A stretch of 64,000 nt of DNA from Pegea sp. RAD2-039 (lineage: Eukaryota; Chordata; Thaliacea; Salpida; Salpidae), in the NCBI GenBank assembly GCA_034620365.1, contig JAQGEQ010000363.1:1860001-1924000 (forward strand), read 5' to 3'. The position numbers were made by a program, and so were the translations under genes. The notes under the pieces were generated by a model, which was not told the origin of the DNA, did no database searches, and saw only the letters and a list, made by a program, of their open reading frames with translations. Of this stretch, positions 35,559 to 47,183 are shown one piece after another (position 1 is the stretch's first letter; each line of letters starts with the position of its first letter).

Positions 35559-35972
35559 TTGTTAGACAGGTACAAGGTTTATAAAAAGCTTATAAAAGGC
35601 TCACGTCTCTTCTTATTTTCAGCTTTACTTTTTGAAGTTCTTGTTAAAGATTTGAAAATGTGCAAACGATTTTTTGAAGTCATGGAAGGTGGCTCTATTT
35701 ACATTTGTTCGAAATGTGATCTAGGGGTCGCTAATAAACAAGATCTGATTGATTGTGGATGCCAACAGAAAACAGCTCTTATAATATGGATCAAACAAGT
35801 GATCAAATGTAATGGAAGTTCTCAAAATCGTTTCAGCAAGTACTGTCGAAAGTGTAATGCTTATTTAGGTGAGATTAAACAAGACCAACCAACATTAATT
35901 GGGTATGTAGTTATTCGAATAACTTATGTGAATTCACAAATAAGTTCCAATTTGATTAAATCTACTTGTTGA
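35559..35972 (+). CDS. small Cys-x2-Cys protein or exon, family unknown
   Basis: An open frame of 137 codons. Its middle carries IYICSKCDLGVANKQDL, a CGC pair, and KYCRKCNAYLGEI: two Cys-x2-Cys knuckles about 50 residues apart, suggesting one zinc-binding fold. The spacing and the C-x2-C...LG ending loosely recall Mis18/Yippee-type domains, but the match is too weak to name. A splice donor GTATGT overlaps codons after PTLIG (about 35,902), so the coding part may end there and join an exon I cannot find. The downstream 36,280-36,600 stretch has coding-like but stop-ridden sequence. The start codon is not supported by anything but its position. Confidence 0.4.
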   Translation: MLDRYKVYKKLIKGSRLFLFSALLFEVLVKDLKMCKRFFEVMEGGSIYICSKCDLGVANKQDLIDCGCQQKTALIIWIKQVIKCNGSSQNRFSKYCRKCNAYLGEIKQDQPTLIGYVVIRITYVNSQISSNLIKSTC

Positions 35973-36279
35973 GAAGTCAGCGTCGAAGAAGATCAAATAC
36001 AATCCTATTTTTTTTGTGCACTAAAAAATCACTTTTAGTGTTTTCATCAAACTCTCTGTAAAAGTTACTTTTAATTTTTTGAGAACTTTTCTTTTTCTTT
36101 TCTTTTTTTTTCTTTTAAGTCTTCTATTTGTATATTAAACTTATTTCCACTTTTTTGATTCATGTTGTTGCCTTTTCGATAATAAAATTGAGCTTGATCT
36201 AAAAATAAACTTTTTCACGTTTTAAAGTTTTGCAATTTTATTAACCATAAAAGCCAGCAGTTTTCCAAAACTTTTCAAA

Positions 36280-36640
36280 GAAGTTTAGATAAAATCTTTA
36301 AGGTGATCTGGAAACTTGTTCAGTATCTTCTTAGAATTAATTAGTATTTCAAAATCCATATAAAGATTAGATTCAGAGGATCATTCAGATTAAGAGGAGG
36401 AAGATTAAGGAGCCAAAAAAAATTTAAGTACCAAAAACATGTTTAAGGCACAGACATCCAACTAAGAGACTTCAAAACGTCAATTAAAAGAATCGTTACT
36501 AACTCCAAGAGTTTAGATTGTTAATCAGAGAAACAAGATTTGTAGAAGAGCAAAAGTTTAAGTGACATTTTGATTCTGCTCTGAAATCTTTGAGTTCTGG
36601 AGATCTGAGTGAAAATTTATTTACTTTTCTTTTAATTTTA
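36280..36640 (+). pseudogene. stop-interrupted coding-like stretch
   Basis: One frame gives DSEDHSD, EEED, KKNLSTKNMFKAQTSN, ETSKRQLKESLLTPRV and IVNQRNKICRRAKV, separated by TAA stops. Composition is acidic then basic, with a TPR motif. It may be the decayed continuation of the ORF ending near 35,972, or unrelated. No domain is identified. Confidence 0.25.
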
Positions 36641-36678
36641 AATTTTCAAAGAAATTTTAATCACTATCCAATGGATTT

Positions 36679-37923
36679 TTATTCAAATGCTAGAGGTTGA
36701 ACAATAGAATGAAATTTGGCATCAGAAGTAAACCAAAGAGAATCTAAAATATCTTTACATTTTGGTCTATCGTTTTGTTTTAAAGTAAGAACTGAAATAA
36801 TCAACATCCCCAAATAGAAGCTATGTTGTTTCATAGTTTGTAAGTGATAAGTTACTGAACCTTTTGAAGCAAACTTCATATATGCTGTTCGAATTTCAAC
36901 TAAATCAAAAGGAAATTTTAATGTTAAGAAGTAATATAAACAGATAGTTGTACTCCACGTGTCAACTGTATTTGTGTATTTTACACACCGATTTCTTAAA
37001 ATGATTTTCATTATTTCAGGAGCACAAAATTCAAATTTTCCAGCTTTATCTGTCATATAAGGTGAAGTAGTATTGTAACAAGCATATTCAAATCCAGTAA
37101 GCTTAACAATTGGATATTTATCTCTACTTTTAAGTAAAATATTGTTCAGGTTAACATTTCTGTGTGTAATTCGTTTTGAGTGTAGAAATGATAGAGCTTT
37201 AAAAACTTGATAAAAAACTACTTTGGCGGACATTTCTGTAATTTCTAAACTGCCTTTAGCTAATCGATTTGCTAAGTTTTCTCCAACACATAACTCCATT
37301 TCTAGAAATACACAAGGTCCTCTTGTCATGAAACTATACACGCAAATAATATTCCGACAATGAAGATCTTTTAACTTATCAAATTCTTCTCTTAATTCTT
37401 CTTGTTTTGTTTTATAAATTTTCTTTTTTTTGATTATTTCAATTTTATTTACCGCACAGCATCTTTCATCTTCTAATAAAAACGCTGAAAAGACTTCACC
37501 AAAACTTCCTTTTCCTAAACTTAACAAAGATTTTAATATAGGAGGTAGATTTTGACAAACTTCCTCAGTTTTCAATAAAATAAAATTATAAGTCCAATCA
37601 TTTAAACTACTTATAGTGTCATGATTATTTAATTCGACAAATTCTATTACTTGTTTTGAATTCACCAATACATCAAAACCAGATTCTAACACTTTCAGCC
37701 AAACTTTTGTATCTTCTGAACGCTCGATAAAAAACACTTTTTCATATTTTTTGATTTTTCTCTTTTTGTTTGAGAAAAATAATTTCTCATCTTTAATTAA
37801 ATAATTTTTATTTTGATTTGAAGTTGATTGTAAAATTGCCCAACATTCTTTATTTTTGTTTTTATTAACTCCTACGACAACTTTATTGTTTAATTTTATT
37901 TCATTTCTTTTTGCAATTGACAT
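36679..37923 (-). CDS. intronless FHA + kinase-fold protein, predicted pseudokinase, 414 aa
   Basis: A single uninterrupted frame. Residues about 25-110 resemble a degenerate FHA domain followed by the CHK2-type linker. The kinase fold starts at GKGSFGEV (138-145), with AVNK (157-160) as the ATP-lysine region, HRNVNLNNILL (254-264) for the catalytic loop, VKLTGFEYA (273-281) where DFG should be, APEIM (301-305), and DTWS (321-324). The order and FHA-kinase layout match checkpoint kinase CHK2/RAD53. However, the catalytic Asp of HRD is Asn, the following Lys is Asn, and the DFG Asp is Gly, so phosphotransfer is unlikely. No introns in 1.2 kb, among neighbours split into 5-11 exons, suggests an old retrocopy; no poly(A) tract is visible. 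The frame is fully open, so it may still be expressed as a binding protein. Confidence 0.8.
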   Translation of the reverse strand: MSIAKRNEIKLNNKVVVGVNKNKNKECWAILQSTSNQNKNYLIKDEKLFFSNKKRKIKKYEKVFFIERSEDTKVWLKVLESGFDVLVNSKQVIEFVELNNHDTISSLNDWTYNFILLKTEEVCQNLPPILKSLLSLGKGSFGEVFSAFLLEDERCCAVNKIEIIKKKKIYKTKQEELREEFDKLKDLHCRNIICVYSFMTRGPCVFLEMELCVGENLANRLAKGSLEITEMSAKVVFYQVFKALSFLHSKRITHRNVNLNNILLKSRDKYPIVKLTGFEYACYNTTSPYMTDKAGKFEFCAPEIMKIILRNRCVKYTNTVDTWSTTICLYYFLTLKFPFDLVEIRTAYMKFASKGSVTYHLQTMKQHSFYLGMLIISVLTLKQNDRPKCKDILDSLWFTSDAKFHSIVQPLAFE

Positions 37924-39654
37924 TTTAGTATGGCTAGGTTGCTAAAACGAATGTTCTTATTGTTTGTATCTTACATGTTTTTGTAATTATGAAAATTGAG
38001 TCATTAAGGAAGAAAATCAATTTTCTGCTAAATTTAATACTCTAATATTTGAAGAGAAACAGAAAAGTTTTTTTCTAGAAATACTTTATGCTAAGTAGTA
38101 GATAACTAATTATTTATTTTTATCTTAAATTAAGTAAAAATACTTTAATAAACTAAAATAAATTTGAATCTAAACTAAGAAACCTTTTTTCTAACTTCTT
38201 TTAGCCTTTTTAGTTTTAAACTCAAATACAAACTAATATAAAATTGCTACCTTTTACAACTAAGTTCTTTAATTGTATTAACAACAAACTTATAAAAACA
38301 AATCATTTTTATGTTTCTATATTATAAAAAAACTGTATTTAAACTAAAACTTTTCTGATAACTACACATCTATCTGTTTATATTTTTCTTTATTAGTTTT
38401 AGATTGTAGCTTTTATATAAAAGTATTTGCAAAATTTTGATGAATTGAATTAACAAACTGGTGAGGATATTATTTTTGTTTTGAAGTAAATATTTAGTAA
38501 AAGGTTTTCTTTTCGAGTTAATAAATATTTTTCATAGCATGAAAGGTATAATAGATTTTTATAGTATAGCAGAAGATCACTTTACTGTATACGTAAATGT
38601 CATTTGCAGAAGGCCTAGACAAGCATGTGTGATACAGAAGGAAACATTATATTAACAAATTTGGTTTTGGGGAAACATTTTATAATAATTAATTTGTGAA
38701 ACTTTAATGTTTGTTATTATTTTCTTAATTTGTTATGAAAGGTACTTGCTTATAATTTTTATTAAAACCAAATTTAATTTTTTAAACTCTCTGAATGGTT
38801 GATTACCATTGAAATTTACCGCACGGGTATTTTGTAAAGTTTTATTTCACGTTTAGAGCTTCAAATTAGTTTTGTTGATTATTTATAAGCTGATTCATTC
38901 TTACATTTTCAATTAAATCAAAATTTCAAAATAAGTTTTCTTGTGTAGTTGTTGATTTGTTTAATTTACTATTTGTACAAATTGATGAATGTTTGAACTC
39001 AGTTCAAAGAGATTAGTTATTTTGAAAAATTGTCTACAAATAATTGAGTTTTAAAACTACTTAAATATATTAGATGAAGGAAAAGTCTTTATTAAACTCA
39101 ATTACAAATTAAGATTTCAATTAAATTATTTATTCTGTTTATAAAGTCTGTTAAACTTCTTACTTGAAAGCTAACCATTTAGTAGTTGGTGTTTATACAA
39201 TAAAAAAAGTTATCACAAAATCTTAAAAACTAACCAAAGCCTTTTCAATAGTTAGAGGATTTCAAGATGTTATCAAGAATGACCAAGCTCAAAACTTGAT
39301 TCAAATTGTTGTAAAATTCTCCAAGTTGACTTGTTATAAAATGAAATATAAGTTTTTGATATCTTCTTATACTATGAAAATCAGATAATTTTAGATATAA
39401 CAAGTAACAAAAAGTTAAACCGATCATGAGACTATCAAACAGAAGTGATTTAAATCAATTGAAATTGGTGCCAAAAGTATTTCTTATTGATACACACAAG
39501 ATTATCAAATTATTCACAAATTTGAAAACTTGGGTACTAACCACTAGTTGATAATTATTGTTGTAACTTAACTTGAAGTAAATAAAATAATTTGCTTTTT
39601 TTGAGATGGTTAGAATTGATTTTAACTTAATTTAGTGGTATTATAATTTCATTA
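37924..39654. other. intergenic, nothing supported
   Basis: AT-rich upstream flank of the pseudokinase. No coding, RNA or repeat signal was recognised. Confidence 0.5.
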
Positions 39655-40215
39655 TTTATTCATTTTATTTATTACAATAAATGCGAAGGAGGGTACCTGG
39701 AGAGAGCACCTCTCGCTAACATACATTCTGACATATAATACCTATTATATATATTTAAGTTGAAAATATAGAAAGAAAAAGATGTAACACATGGCATTTC
39801 AGTAGTCCTCAAAGCATATAATAGTGAATAATTACATAGAATGTTCATAATATAAAAAAGGAAAAAATCACAGCTTAGAAATGACAATGTTGGCAATATT
39901 AAAACGTTTCAACTTCTTTTTTAAACTACGCCAGCGACTCCGACATGACAATGTCTGATGGCAGCTGGTTCCATATACTAATTATGCCGTATGAGAAATA
40001 TTTGCTCTGACCAATGTACCAGGTGATATAGGCTTTTAAGATGTAATCTGTGTCATCTGAGCTGATATAACTTGAGGGAAGGACTAATGAAAAAGAAATC
40101 ATCAAACTGAAGGTCAACTAAATTGTGGATAATTTTAAAAATAAGAATTAAGTCGTATTTAATCCGTCGAATTTCCAAAGTATCTAAAGTACTAAAAGAA
40201 GCTGAGACGATGTTT
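39655..40215 (-). mobile_element. LINE 3' fragment (end of ORF2 plus 3' UTR)
   Basis: Minus-strand codons LDTLEIRRIKYDLILIFKII at the 5' side are followed by FDDFFF and then YFSYGIISIWNQLPSDIV. These are the conserved C-terminal blocks of CR1/Jockey-type ORF2 (the LExRRxxxDLxxxYKI and RxxxxWNxLP motifs). An in-frame stop follows (SLA-stop) and a 3' UTR ends in GAGAGGTGCTCTCTCC, GGTACCCTCC, ATTTATTGTAATAAATAAA. The 3' end is shared with the fragment at 24,345. 5'-truncated and inactive. Confidence 0.75.
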
Positions 40216-41953
40216 ATAACTATTAAATAATTATAAAGTTGTAAACTAAAAAATTATCTATGTAAACTACTGTCGTGTGTTGAATGTCCTCAAATTTCCA
40301 TTGACTCCACCAATTATCTCGAAAAACTTCTTAGGTTCTTTTTGAAGTAATTTAAAAACGAAAATCAAATAAGAATCAAATTGATAAATTTTGGTTTCGT
40401 AATATGACCTTAAAATATATTATCTAAATAATTTCATTATTCATTTTTAGTACATGTGATGATAAAATCAGATCAAATTTGAAACTCAAGCTCAATTACT
40501 CGAAGTGAGTTGCCAAAAATGATTTGATAATTATTGAATAGTAAAGAAAGAAAATTATATTTTCAAAAGTAGAACAAAATTTCTTTTAAAGATTACTTTT
40601 GTGAGAACAATTATAAATTAAAATTTGCTTTTTTAGATGCAAGAAACACTAATCTAGTTAAATTGATTTTTGAATAAATGAAAGTGGTTTTAAAATATAA
40701 TTTTTATATTTATGAGACTTACAAATTTTGAGAATTTTGAGAATGAGAATACAAAAATTACAATTTAATCATCAAATAAAAAAAATAAATATTATGCAAT
40801 ATTTTTATAAAAGTATAAATTAACTTCAAAAGGTCAATCATTAAAAAAAGTTTAAACATTTTGAAATTGTAGAAAAAACATGAACGACTTTTTTCATCAA
40901 GATGACTAGACAGAATACAAAGAGATTTTCAAAAATTTAATTTTTGACAAACATGTTGAACAACAACATTTTTCTTTAACAGCTGTCCATTGTTAGTAAA
41001 AACAGTTTTTTGATTTAGTTTGAGAAATTTTAATAGTATCTAAACTGAAATCCCTAGAACCATCTATTTGAAGAAGTTTTTGTTCAAAAATAAAGTTCTT
41101 TTATAGCCATAGGCAAATGAAGTAATAGTTAAATTTAATTTAACCAAAAAAAGTAGTTCTAATTTTAATAATTTTAAGAAATATATTTAGTAAGAACTGA
41201 AATGCTACAGCAGAAAGAACCTAAAATTTCAATGAAGTGATAATTATTATAAGTTTAAAAAGATAAAAATTTGAGGTAGTAAGAAAACGAAAACTAAGAA
41301 GTTATATTCAATTCACTTTAATGTTTAAAAGAAGAAATTTTGAATATTGTCATAAATCATAGGTTAATCATTTAATTTTAACTTAAATCGATTAATCTAG
41401 TTATTATTTAATATTCAAAAGTCTGTAGAATGTTCTTTGTTGTAAATAAAGCAGTTTACTTTTAATAAAATTGTTGAGATTTCATAAATTTTGAACTAAA
41501 AAAAAATCATAAATTAAGATGTAAAGCTTTACACATTTTATAGTTTGTATTTGAAAAAGTTATATTTGTAAAAATAGTTTTTAGATTTGAGAAAAACTTT
41601 TTTAAGGTGTTTTTACTGACCTAAGAAACGTTCAGAGCCCGGGGCAAAGACAAACTGAATGCAAAGCTGAAGCTCTCAGAGCGAAGTTAGTTTGCGAAAA
41701 ATGGCAAGATATTTTTAAGAAAGTCCTGAACCAACTTTATCTAATGAGTTTTTTCAATGAAAAATTTAAGTGATGCTGATAATATGTTTCGTTCTTCTGA
41801 TTACTTTCAGACAATCTTAAGTTTAAATGTTTATTGTTATGTTTGAAATACTTTATTAAAGTTTTCTGTTTATTGAAAGACTTTTTTTGAAGAAATATTG
41901 AAATTTGATTTGAAGTAAAGTTTGAAAAATTAAAGAATTATTTTCACAGGAAA
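40216..41953. other. intergenic, nothing supported
   Basis: AT-rich flank leading to the protease gene. A short GC-richer patch (CAGAGCCCGGGGC, 41,634-41,646) lies about 310 bp before the start codon. No recognisable TATA box at a plausible distance. Confidence 0.45.
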
Positions 41954-44900
41954 ATGTTTTACAAAATATATAAAGATTTTTTTTGCTTTTTATTAGTTAT
42001 TGTACTAATAATAAAAGAACAAGAAGCAGCATACAATGCAGAAGCTCCAGCGATTGTAAGAGAGCGATGGAGAGAGACTGTATTCCTTCCTCAACGCTCT
42101 TCTAGTACTCTCAATGTAAATTTCTCTCCAACAGCCCTCCCTTCTTATGGTAGTAAGTTGAAAACTTATCTAGTTCTTTGATAAATGATAGTTTAGTACA
42201 AACCTTTGAATTATCATCGATAATGGTTGGATTCTAATAAAGCTAGTTGAGTTGATTAGCATGTTAGTCTGAAAAACTTCTTGATCATCAATACAAAGGT
42301 GTGAGTTGGTTTACAAACAAACCTTGCTTTTGGTGGTTGTTGATGCTTAGTAGCTGTACATATAAAACCTTTACGCTGATAAAATGATGAAACTAGTAAA
42401 TTTTCAGAGCTAATTTGAATTTATTTAAACCAAATCAACTTAGTCTTTTAATCTATTTAATAATTAATTTAATTATTTCTCTCTTCAGTACAAACATTTT
42501 TTTAGGACAGATGTGTTTCTCATGTATGAATACTTCAGACATCAACTCAAAATTGTACGATTTTTTTTTTCAGACATTTTTATTATTTTCAGAAAATAGT
42601 CCCCGAGGTCGTGCCTTAAGCGTTGGAGATCAAAATCTTGTAGAAGTTTGTTCTGCGAGGACCCGAAAACCCTGTGGACCGACTGACAGGTTCGAATTAG
42701 GTCCAGCACCTAATAATTACTTAAAAATATAAAAAGATCGATCTGCATTTGTTAGCTTTATGCTTTTGTTTAAGATCTCTTCATTTTACAAAAAAATATT
42801 TGTTGTAAATTAATATTCGCAGAATCAAGTGCTTGAGATGGTCTTGTTGTTGGAATGATGAAGATGATATCAAATGTACGAAACCGAGATATATTTGTAA
42901 GTTTCACTTCAATTTGATTTAGTTGAAAAGCAATTTTGTTTCTTTATCAACATCGACTTTTCATCACTGTTTTGATTGATGACTCATTCCATCAGCTAAT
43001 TAATTTCATTAGTTGACTTAAGCTTTAATAATTACTAATTTCTTGATTTTATTAAACTGTTTATCAAAGGAGAAAAAGTAAAAAAAATATATATAATTGA
43101 AAAATATGTTTAAACGATTAGAAATAGATTAACTTTATTTTGTTAGCTATCCACTTGTTCAAATCTTTCAAAATTATCTTAGATATGACTTAATTTAGAA
43201 AATAAAAAGACATGTTAGGATCTATTTAATAATAATATTAAATATAGGATTTATTTTGACTATGTGTACTTTTTAGGATACTTACATCATTTAAAAATCT
43301 TTTTCTTCACAGTTGTTGGAGCTAAACAATGTGGTGTTATAAACAACAATAAGATCCAAGGTTAGATATTTTGATTTTAAGAAAAATATCAAATTATTTG
43401 TTGTGCAGGATTTCAACAAGTGGTTGATAATCCAATACTGACACTTTTATCAAGGCTCTTTCAACCACGAATTGTTGGTTAGTAGAAACCTCACATTTTT
43501 CTACGATACACTTTTATATTTGTGAAATTTTTTAGGAGGTCAACAACCAGTTGAAGGGTCTTTCCCCTGGATTGCAAGATTAATTGTTCGAAGCAATTCA
43601 CAGACCTTTTGTGGTGGTTCTCTCATTAACAAGCGTTGGGTTGTTACAGCTGCACATTGCTTCCCTACGGCAGACGCCAGGTAAAAGATACCAGATATTA
43701 AGTTTCATCTAAAGCATTTTTTTTTCAATTTTGACAATTCTGCTACATTCAATAATCTGAGAAACTATTTTTCTATTAGATCTTTCATTTTTTCAAAACT
43801 TTTCAATTAATTTTGATTAAAATTTTTACAAATCATTTAAAATAGATCTAAACTTCAATTTCTAATAATATAAAAAAACTATTCAACCTGATATTATCTA
43901 TTTTAGCTTCAAGTGTAAAGGTTGATCATCTTCCTTATTGCAGTTTTTATTCTGTTGTTCTCGGAGACCACATCATATCAGATACCACAGGAAATGAACA
44001 ATTTTTTGATATGTCTCAACTAATTTATCATCCTGATTATAATCAAGTGACTCAAGCAAATGATATAGCGATGATTAAGGTGCTAATGCTACAAATACAT
44101 CCATGAAATTAATCAAAAAGTTTCTAGTTATCAAGAGATGCAGTTTACACCAAATACGTATCTCCAGTGTGTTTGGCTCCACCAGAATTTCTTACTGATG
44201 ACGATAAACCGGGCTCATTAGCTGGGAACACAGGCGTTGTTTCTGGTTGGGGGAGAAACGGTTAGAGTTTTACATATTTAAAAAATTGTATGAGTTAATT
44301 GCTGAAAGAAACAAAGAATATGATTTGCTGTGTGCTGCAGAGTTATATGATTGTAAAAGTTTGAGAATATCTCGCGATTTTTAGCTATTCACTTTATATA
44401 TTACTTGTAAAAAATCGCTTACATACCAAACAAACCCTCAAAAATACCTTCTTTGGTTTAGTTACCATGTCTGACTTCTAATTGAAATACATTTTGTTTA
44501 CTATTTTCAATCATATGTTATAATAAGGTACAAAAAAACAATTAATCTCTTCTTTTATTTGATCTAGGTCCCGCAGGATCTCCTACTGATACTTTAATGT
44601 ATGTTTTATTACCCATTATACCAAATTCAGTTTGTAGCGCTATTGTAACTGACGCGCCAGGGAAGTTCTGTGCTGGAGGAGTTGCTGGCTTCGACTCGTG
44701 CCAGGTTCAAAACATCTTCATTGAGACACTTATTTGAATTTCTACTTCCAACTTAACAGGGAGATTCAGGGGGACCTTTAGTCCTCGCTGATGCAAAAGA
44801 TGGAAGAGTATATCTTCACGGGATCGTATCAACTGCCATTCCTGGAACTACTTGTGGAACAACGGCTTTTGGATTGTATGTTAGAGTAAGTTTGAAGACT

Positions 44901-45862
44901 TTTTGTCAGTTAATTAAGAAACCTGTCTTGAAGAGGCTTACTCTGAGTGTTTTTTCACAAAATCTTTTTAATCATCTTTAATCTAAACAGTCGATTTCTT
45001 TCTTTGCTTTTAGGAGATAGAAATTTTCTTCATAGAAAACGATCTTTTAAAACTTGTATCAAATCTCTTAAATTTTGACTTTTCATGTCTTTTACCTCAT
45101 ACTATTGTTTAACATTTTTAATGATTTATTAGATGTGGCAATCTTTTATACATTCTTTGAAGTTTGTTGTTAAAAATGAAGCCAATTGTAATTTAACAAT
45201 ACCTACTAGGTGAATAACTTTTTCAAAAGGGTTGGCTAAAATTAGGAACCTTCTTCCAGACTCCATCACTAAATCAAATTCTGTTACATCTTTAATAATT
45301 GTTCTAAAGGAGTAATTTAGTGACTCACGATATATCATTTGCTTGTTTTCTATCACTGTATTCCTAACTTTACTTATACTTCTTATGTCTTTTGGTGTTC
45401 TTATTTTTGACACTACTGATGTTACTTGAGACTTCATTATTTTTATATAATCATATTGGTTTGTGCTCGATATAAAAGCTGTATAGTTTCTATTCTGCAC
45501 AAGGTCAAGTTCCTCATTTCAAAAAAGGTCTCGCTTAGCTTGGAGGTGAGTATTTTGGTGTTTTTGCATAAAACATTTTTGGTAGGACCAACTTCTTAAA
45601 TACTTTGACTAGAGATTGGTTGATTTTATGGGACACAAAAAGAGCTTTTTTTTCAACGTTGTTGCTTCAAGGCATCTTTTTTTAAGAGTTTGTAAAAGTT
45701 TCAGAAACATTTTTGCATTTACATTTCTCCTTGATATTGTTGTGCTTCTGACGATCTAAAGATTAAAGTAGCAATTAAGTTTTTTTTTTTTTGTAAAACC
45801 AGCATTTGATGTTACAGGTACGAGACTACTACACATGGATTAAAGGGGTAATGGATACTTGA
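41954..45862 (+). CDS. secreted trypsin-like serine protease with Cys-rich pro-region, 11 exons, 402 aa
   Basis: Exons 41954-42152, 42593-42689, 42823-42896, 43313-43360, 43409-43477, 43536-43680, 43944-44079, 44128-44260, 44568-44704, 44760-44885 and 45818-45862 join in frame. A signal peptide (FFCFLLVIVLII) leads to a pro-region with VCSARTRKPC and CLRWSCCW. The activation site is RIVGG (from residue 160). The S1-family triad is His203 (TAAHC), Asp251 (NDIAMIK) and Ser349 (GDSGGP). Asp343 at the pocket base predicts cleavage after Arg/Lys, so it is probably activated by another trypsin-like protease. The Cys-rich segment is not a clear CLIP domain. Arthropod proteases of this layout act in clotting, melanisation or development, but which of these applies here is not shown. 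Exon 1 could also end three bases earlier. Confidence 0.93.
42300..42352 (-). repeat. short dispersed repeat, copy B
   Basis: Minus sense: GCATCAACAACCACCAA, then AGCAAGGTTTGTTTG. Partial match to the family at 63,700, inside intron 1 of the protease gene. Confidence 0.45.
45129..45500 (-). other. open frame of ~123 codons antisense in the last protease intron
   Basis: Uninterrupted from 45,500 to 45,129 but starting with GTG, with no upstream ATG before a stop. It contains SQVTSVVSKIRTPKDIR and MESGRRFLILANPFEKV. Its length is notable in such AT-rich DNA, and the intron (44,886-45,817) is far longer than the neighbouring introns. I recognise no family. A degraded mobile element inserted in the intron is possible. 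Confidence 0.3.
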
Positions 45863-47170
45863 TGATATTCAAAAAGGTTTCAATTGTTCATTTGAATAAA
45901 TTCAAAATATATTTTATCTTTTAAGTGTTTGGTTTTATTCTAACTTTTATTGACGAACGCTGAAGTATTTTTAAGAGTTTTAAAGAATATTTTATTGATT
46001 AAAAAATTATCAGATAATAATGTTGTATCATTTCTGTAAAACACATTCCTATTATCTCCTACTAAACCTAAAACATGTTCTGCTGATACTAGTAAGAATC
46101 ATCTGTTTTGCTATTTTCTATTCTAACTTAATAAAAAATTTATAAAACAGAAAGTTTGTGATTTCTACAAAGTTTTTATAAACTAGAAAGCTTTTAACAT
46201 AAAATAGGTTTTTTTAAACAAACTATCTTTAGATCTTGCATAAATGAACAAAGAAAGCCTTAGAAATGATTAGGTTGAAAATGCGAAGAGCTGAATTTAA
46301 AAAATGTTTACAATTCCATAAAGATATGTAACAGTTCTATACTTTGATCTTTTTACAAAAATGATGTTTATTGTTTTGTTTGCATGAACAAATTGTAGCG
46401 TCAATTCTACCGTTTTATTAAAACTTTAAATTATATTTTTTTCAGTTTAGTAACATTTAGTTATAAAAAGAATGCAAACTTAAACATTAATAATTTTTTT
46501 TTTAATAAGCGAAAAGCTTGTTAGCAGCTCACAACATGTTTGCATATCAAACTTATAAAGTTAATTACAAATTAGGTATCAAGCTAGAACCTTATTCTGT
46601 GAAAACTTCTCATCTAACAACACCAAGATAAAACAACTTGTCTAACAAACAGATCTTTCTCTTGGTGTTTATAAATTTTGCTTGCCTTTAAAAAAAAGAG
46701 AAAAAATTTATTTTTATCTTCCATAGTTTCTTACAATTTAGTTTATAACTTATTAACATCAAAAATCCAATTTTCTTAGTTGAAAATATTAGATTGATTG
46801 CTGCAAATAATTTTCAGAAACTAAAACCTAAAAAATCGATTGTTGTTTCAAGCTACGAAATAACTTTAATTACTATCAGCAAAAAAACTTATAGCCCCAA
46901 GGAGAAAATTTCGATTAGAGTAAAAATACATCAATCGACATAAAAAGATTCATTCATAAAGTTGCTAAAGTTGCTTCCAACAGGAATTTTCACTTTTAGA
47001 TGAGGTTTATTAGGCTAAAAAGTCACTTTTTCCGACTTTTAGATCATCAGAAGCTGTTATTCATAAGTTAAACTAAAGAATTGAAAGTAGAAAGAATCAT
47101 TTAATAAAACAGTTAATTTGGATAAGTAGTTTTTCCTAAAAACAAAGCTGGGATCTGATCTGGGGTGTTG
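45863..47170. other. intergenic; AATAAA after protease, otherwise nothing
   Basis: GAATAAATTC at about 45,894 is a plausible polyadenylation signal some 30 bp after the protease stop. The rest is AT-rich, apart from a dispersed-repeat copy at 46,617. Confidence 0.45.
46617..46672 (-). repeat. short dispersed repeat, copy C
   Basis: Minus sense: AACACCAAGAGAAAGATCTG, then TTTGTTAGACAAGTTG, matching the AAGATTTGT...GACAAGTT core of the other copies. Confidence 0.45.
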
Positions 47171-47183
47171 GAAACTGATGATT

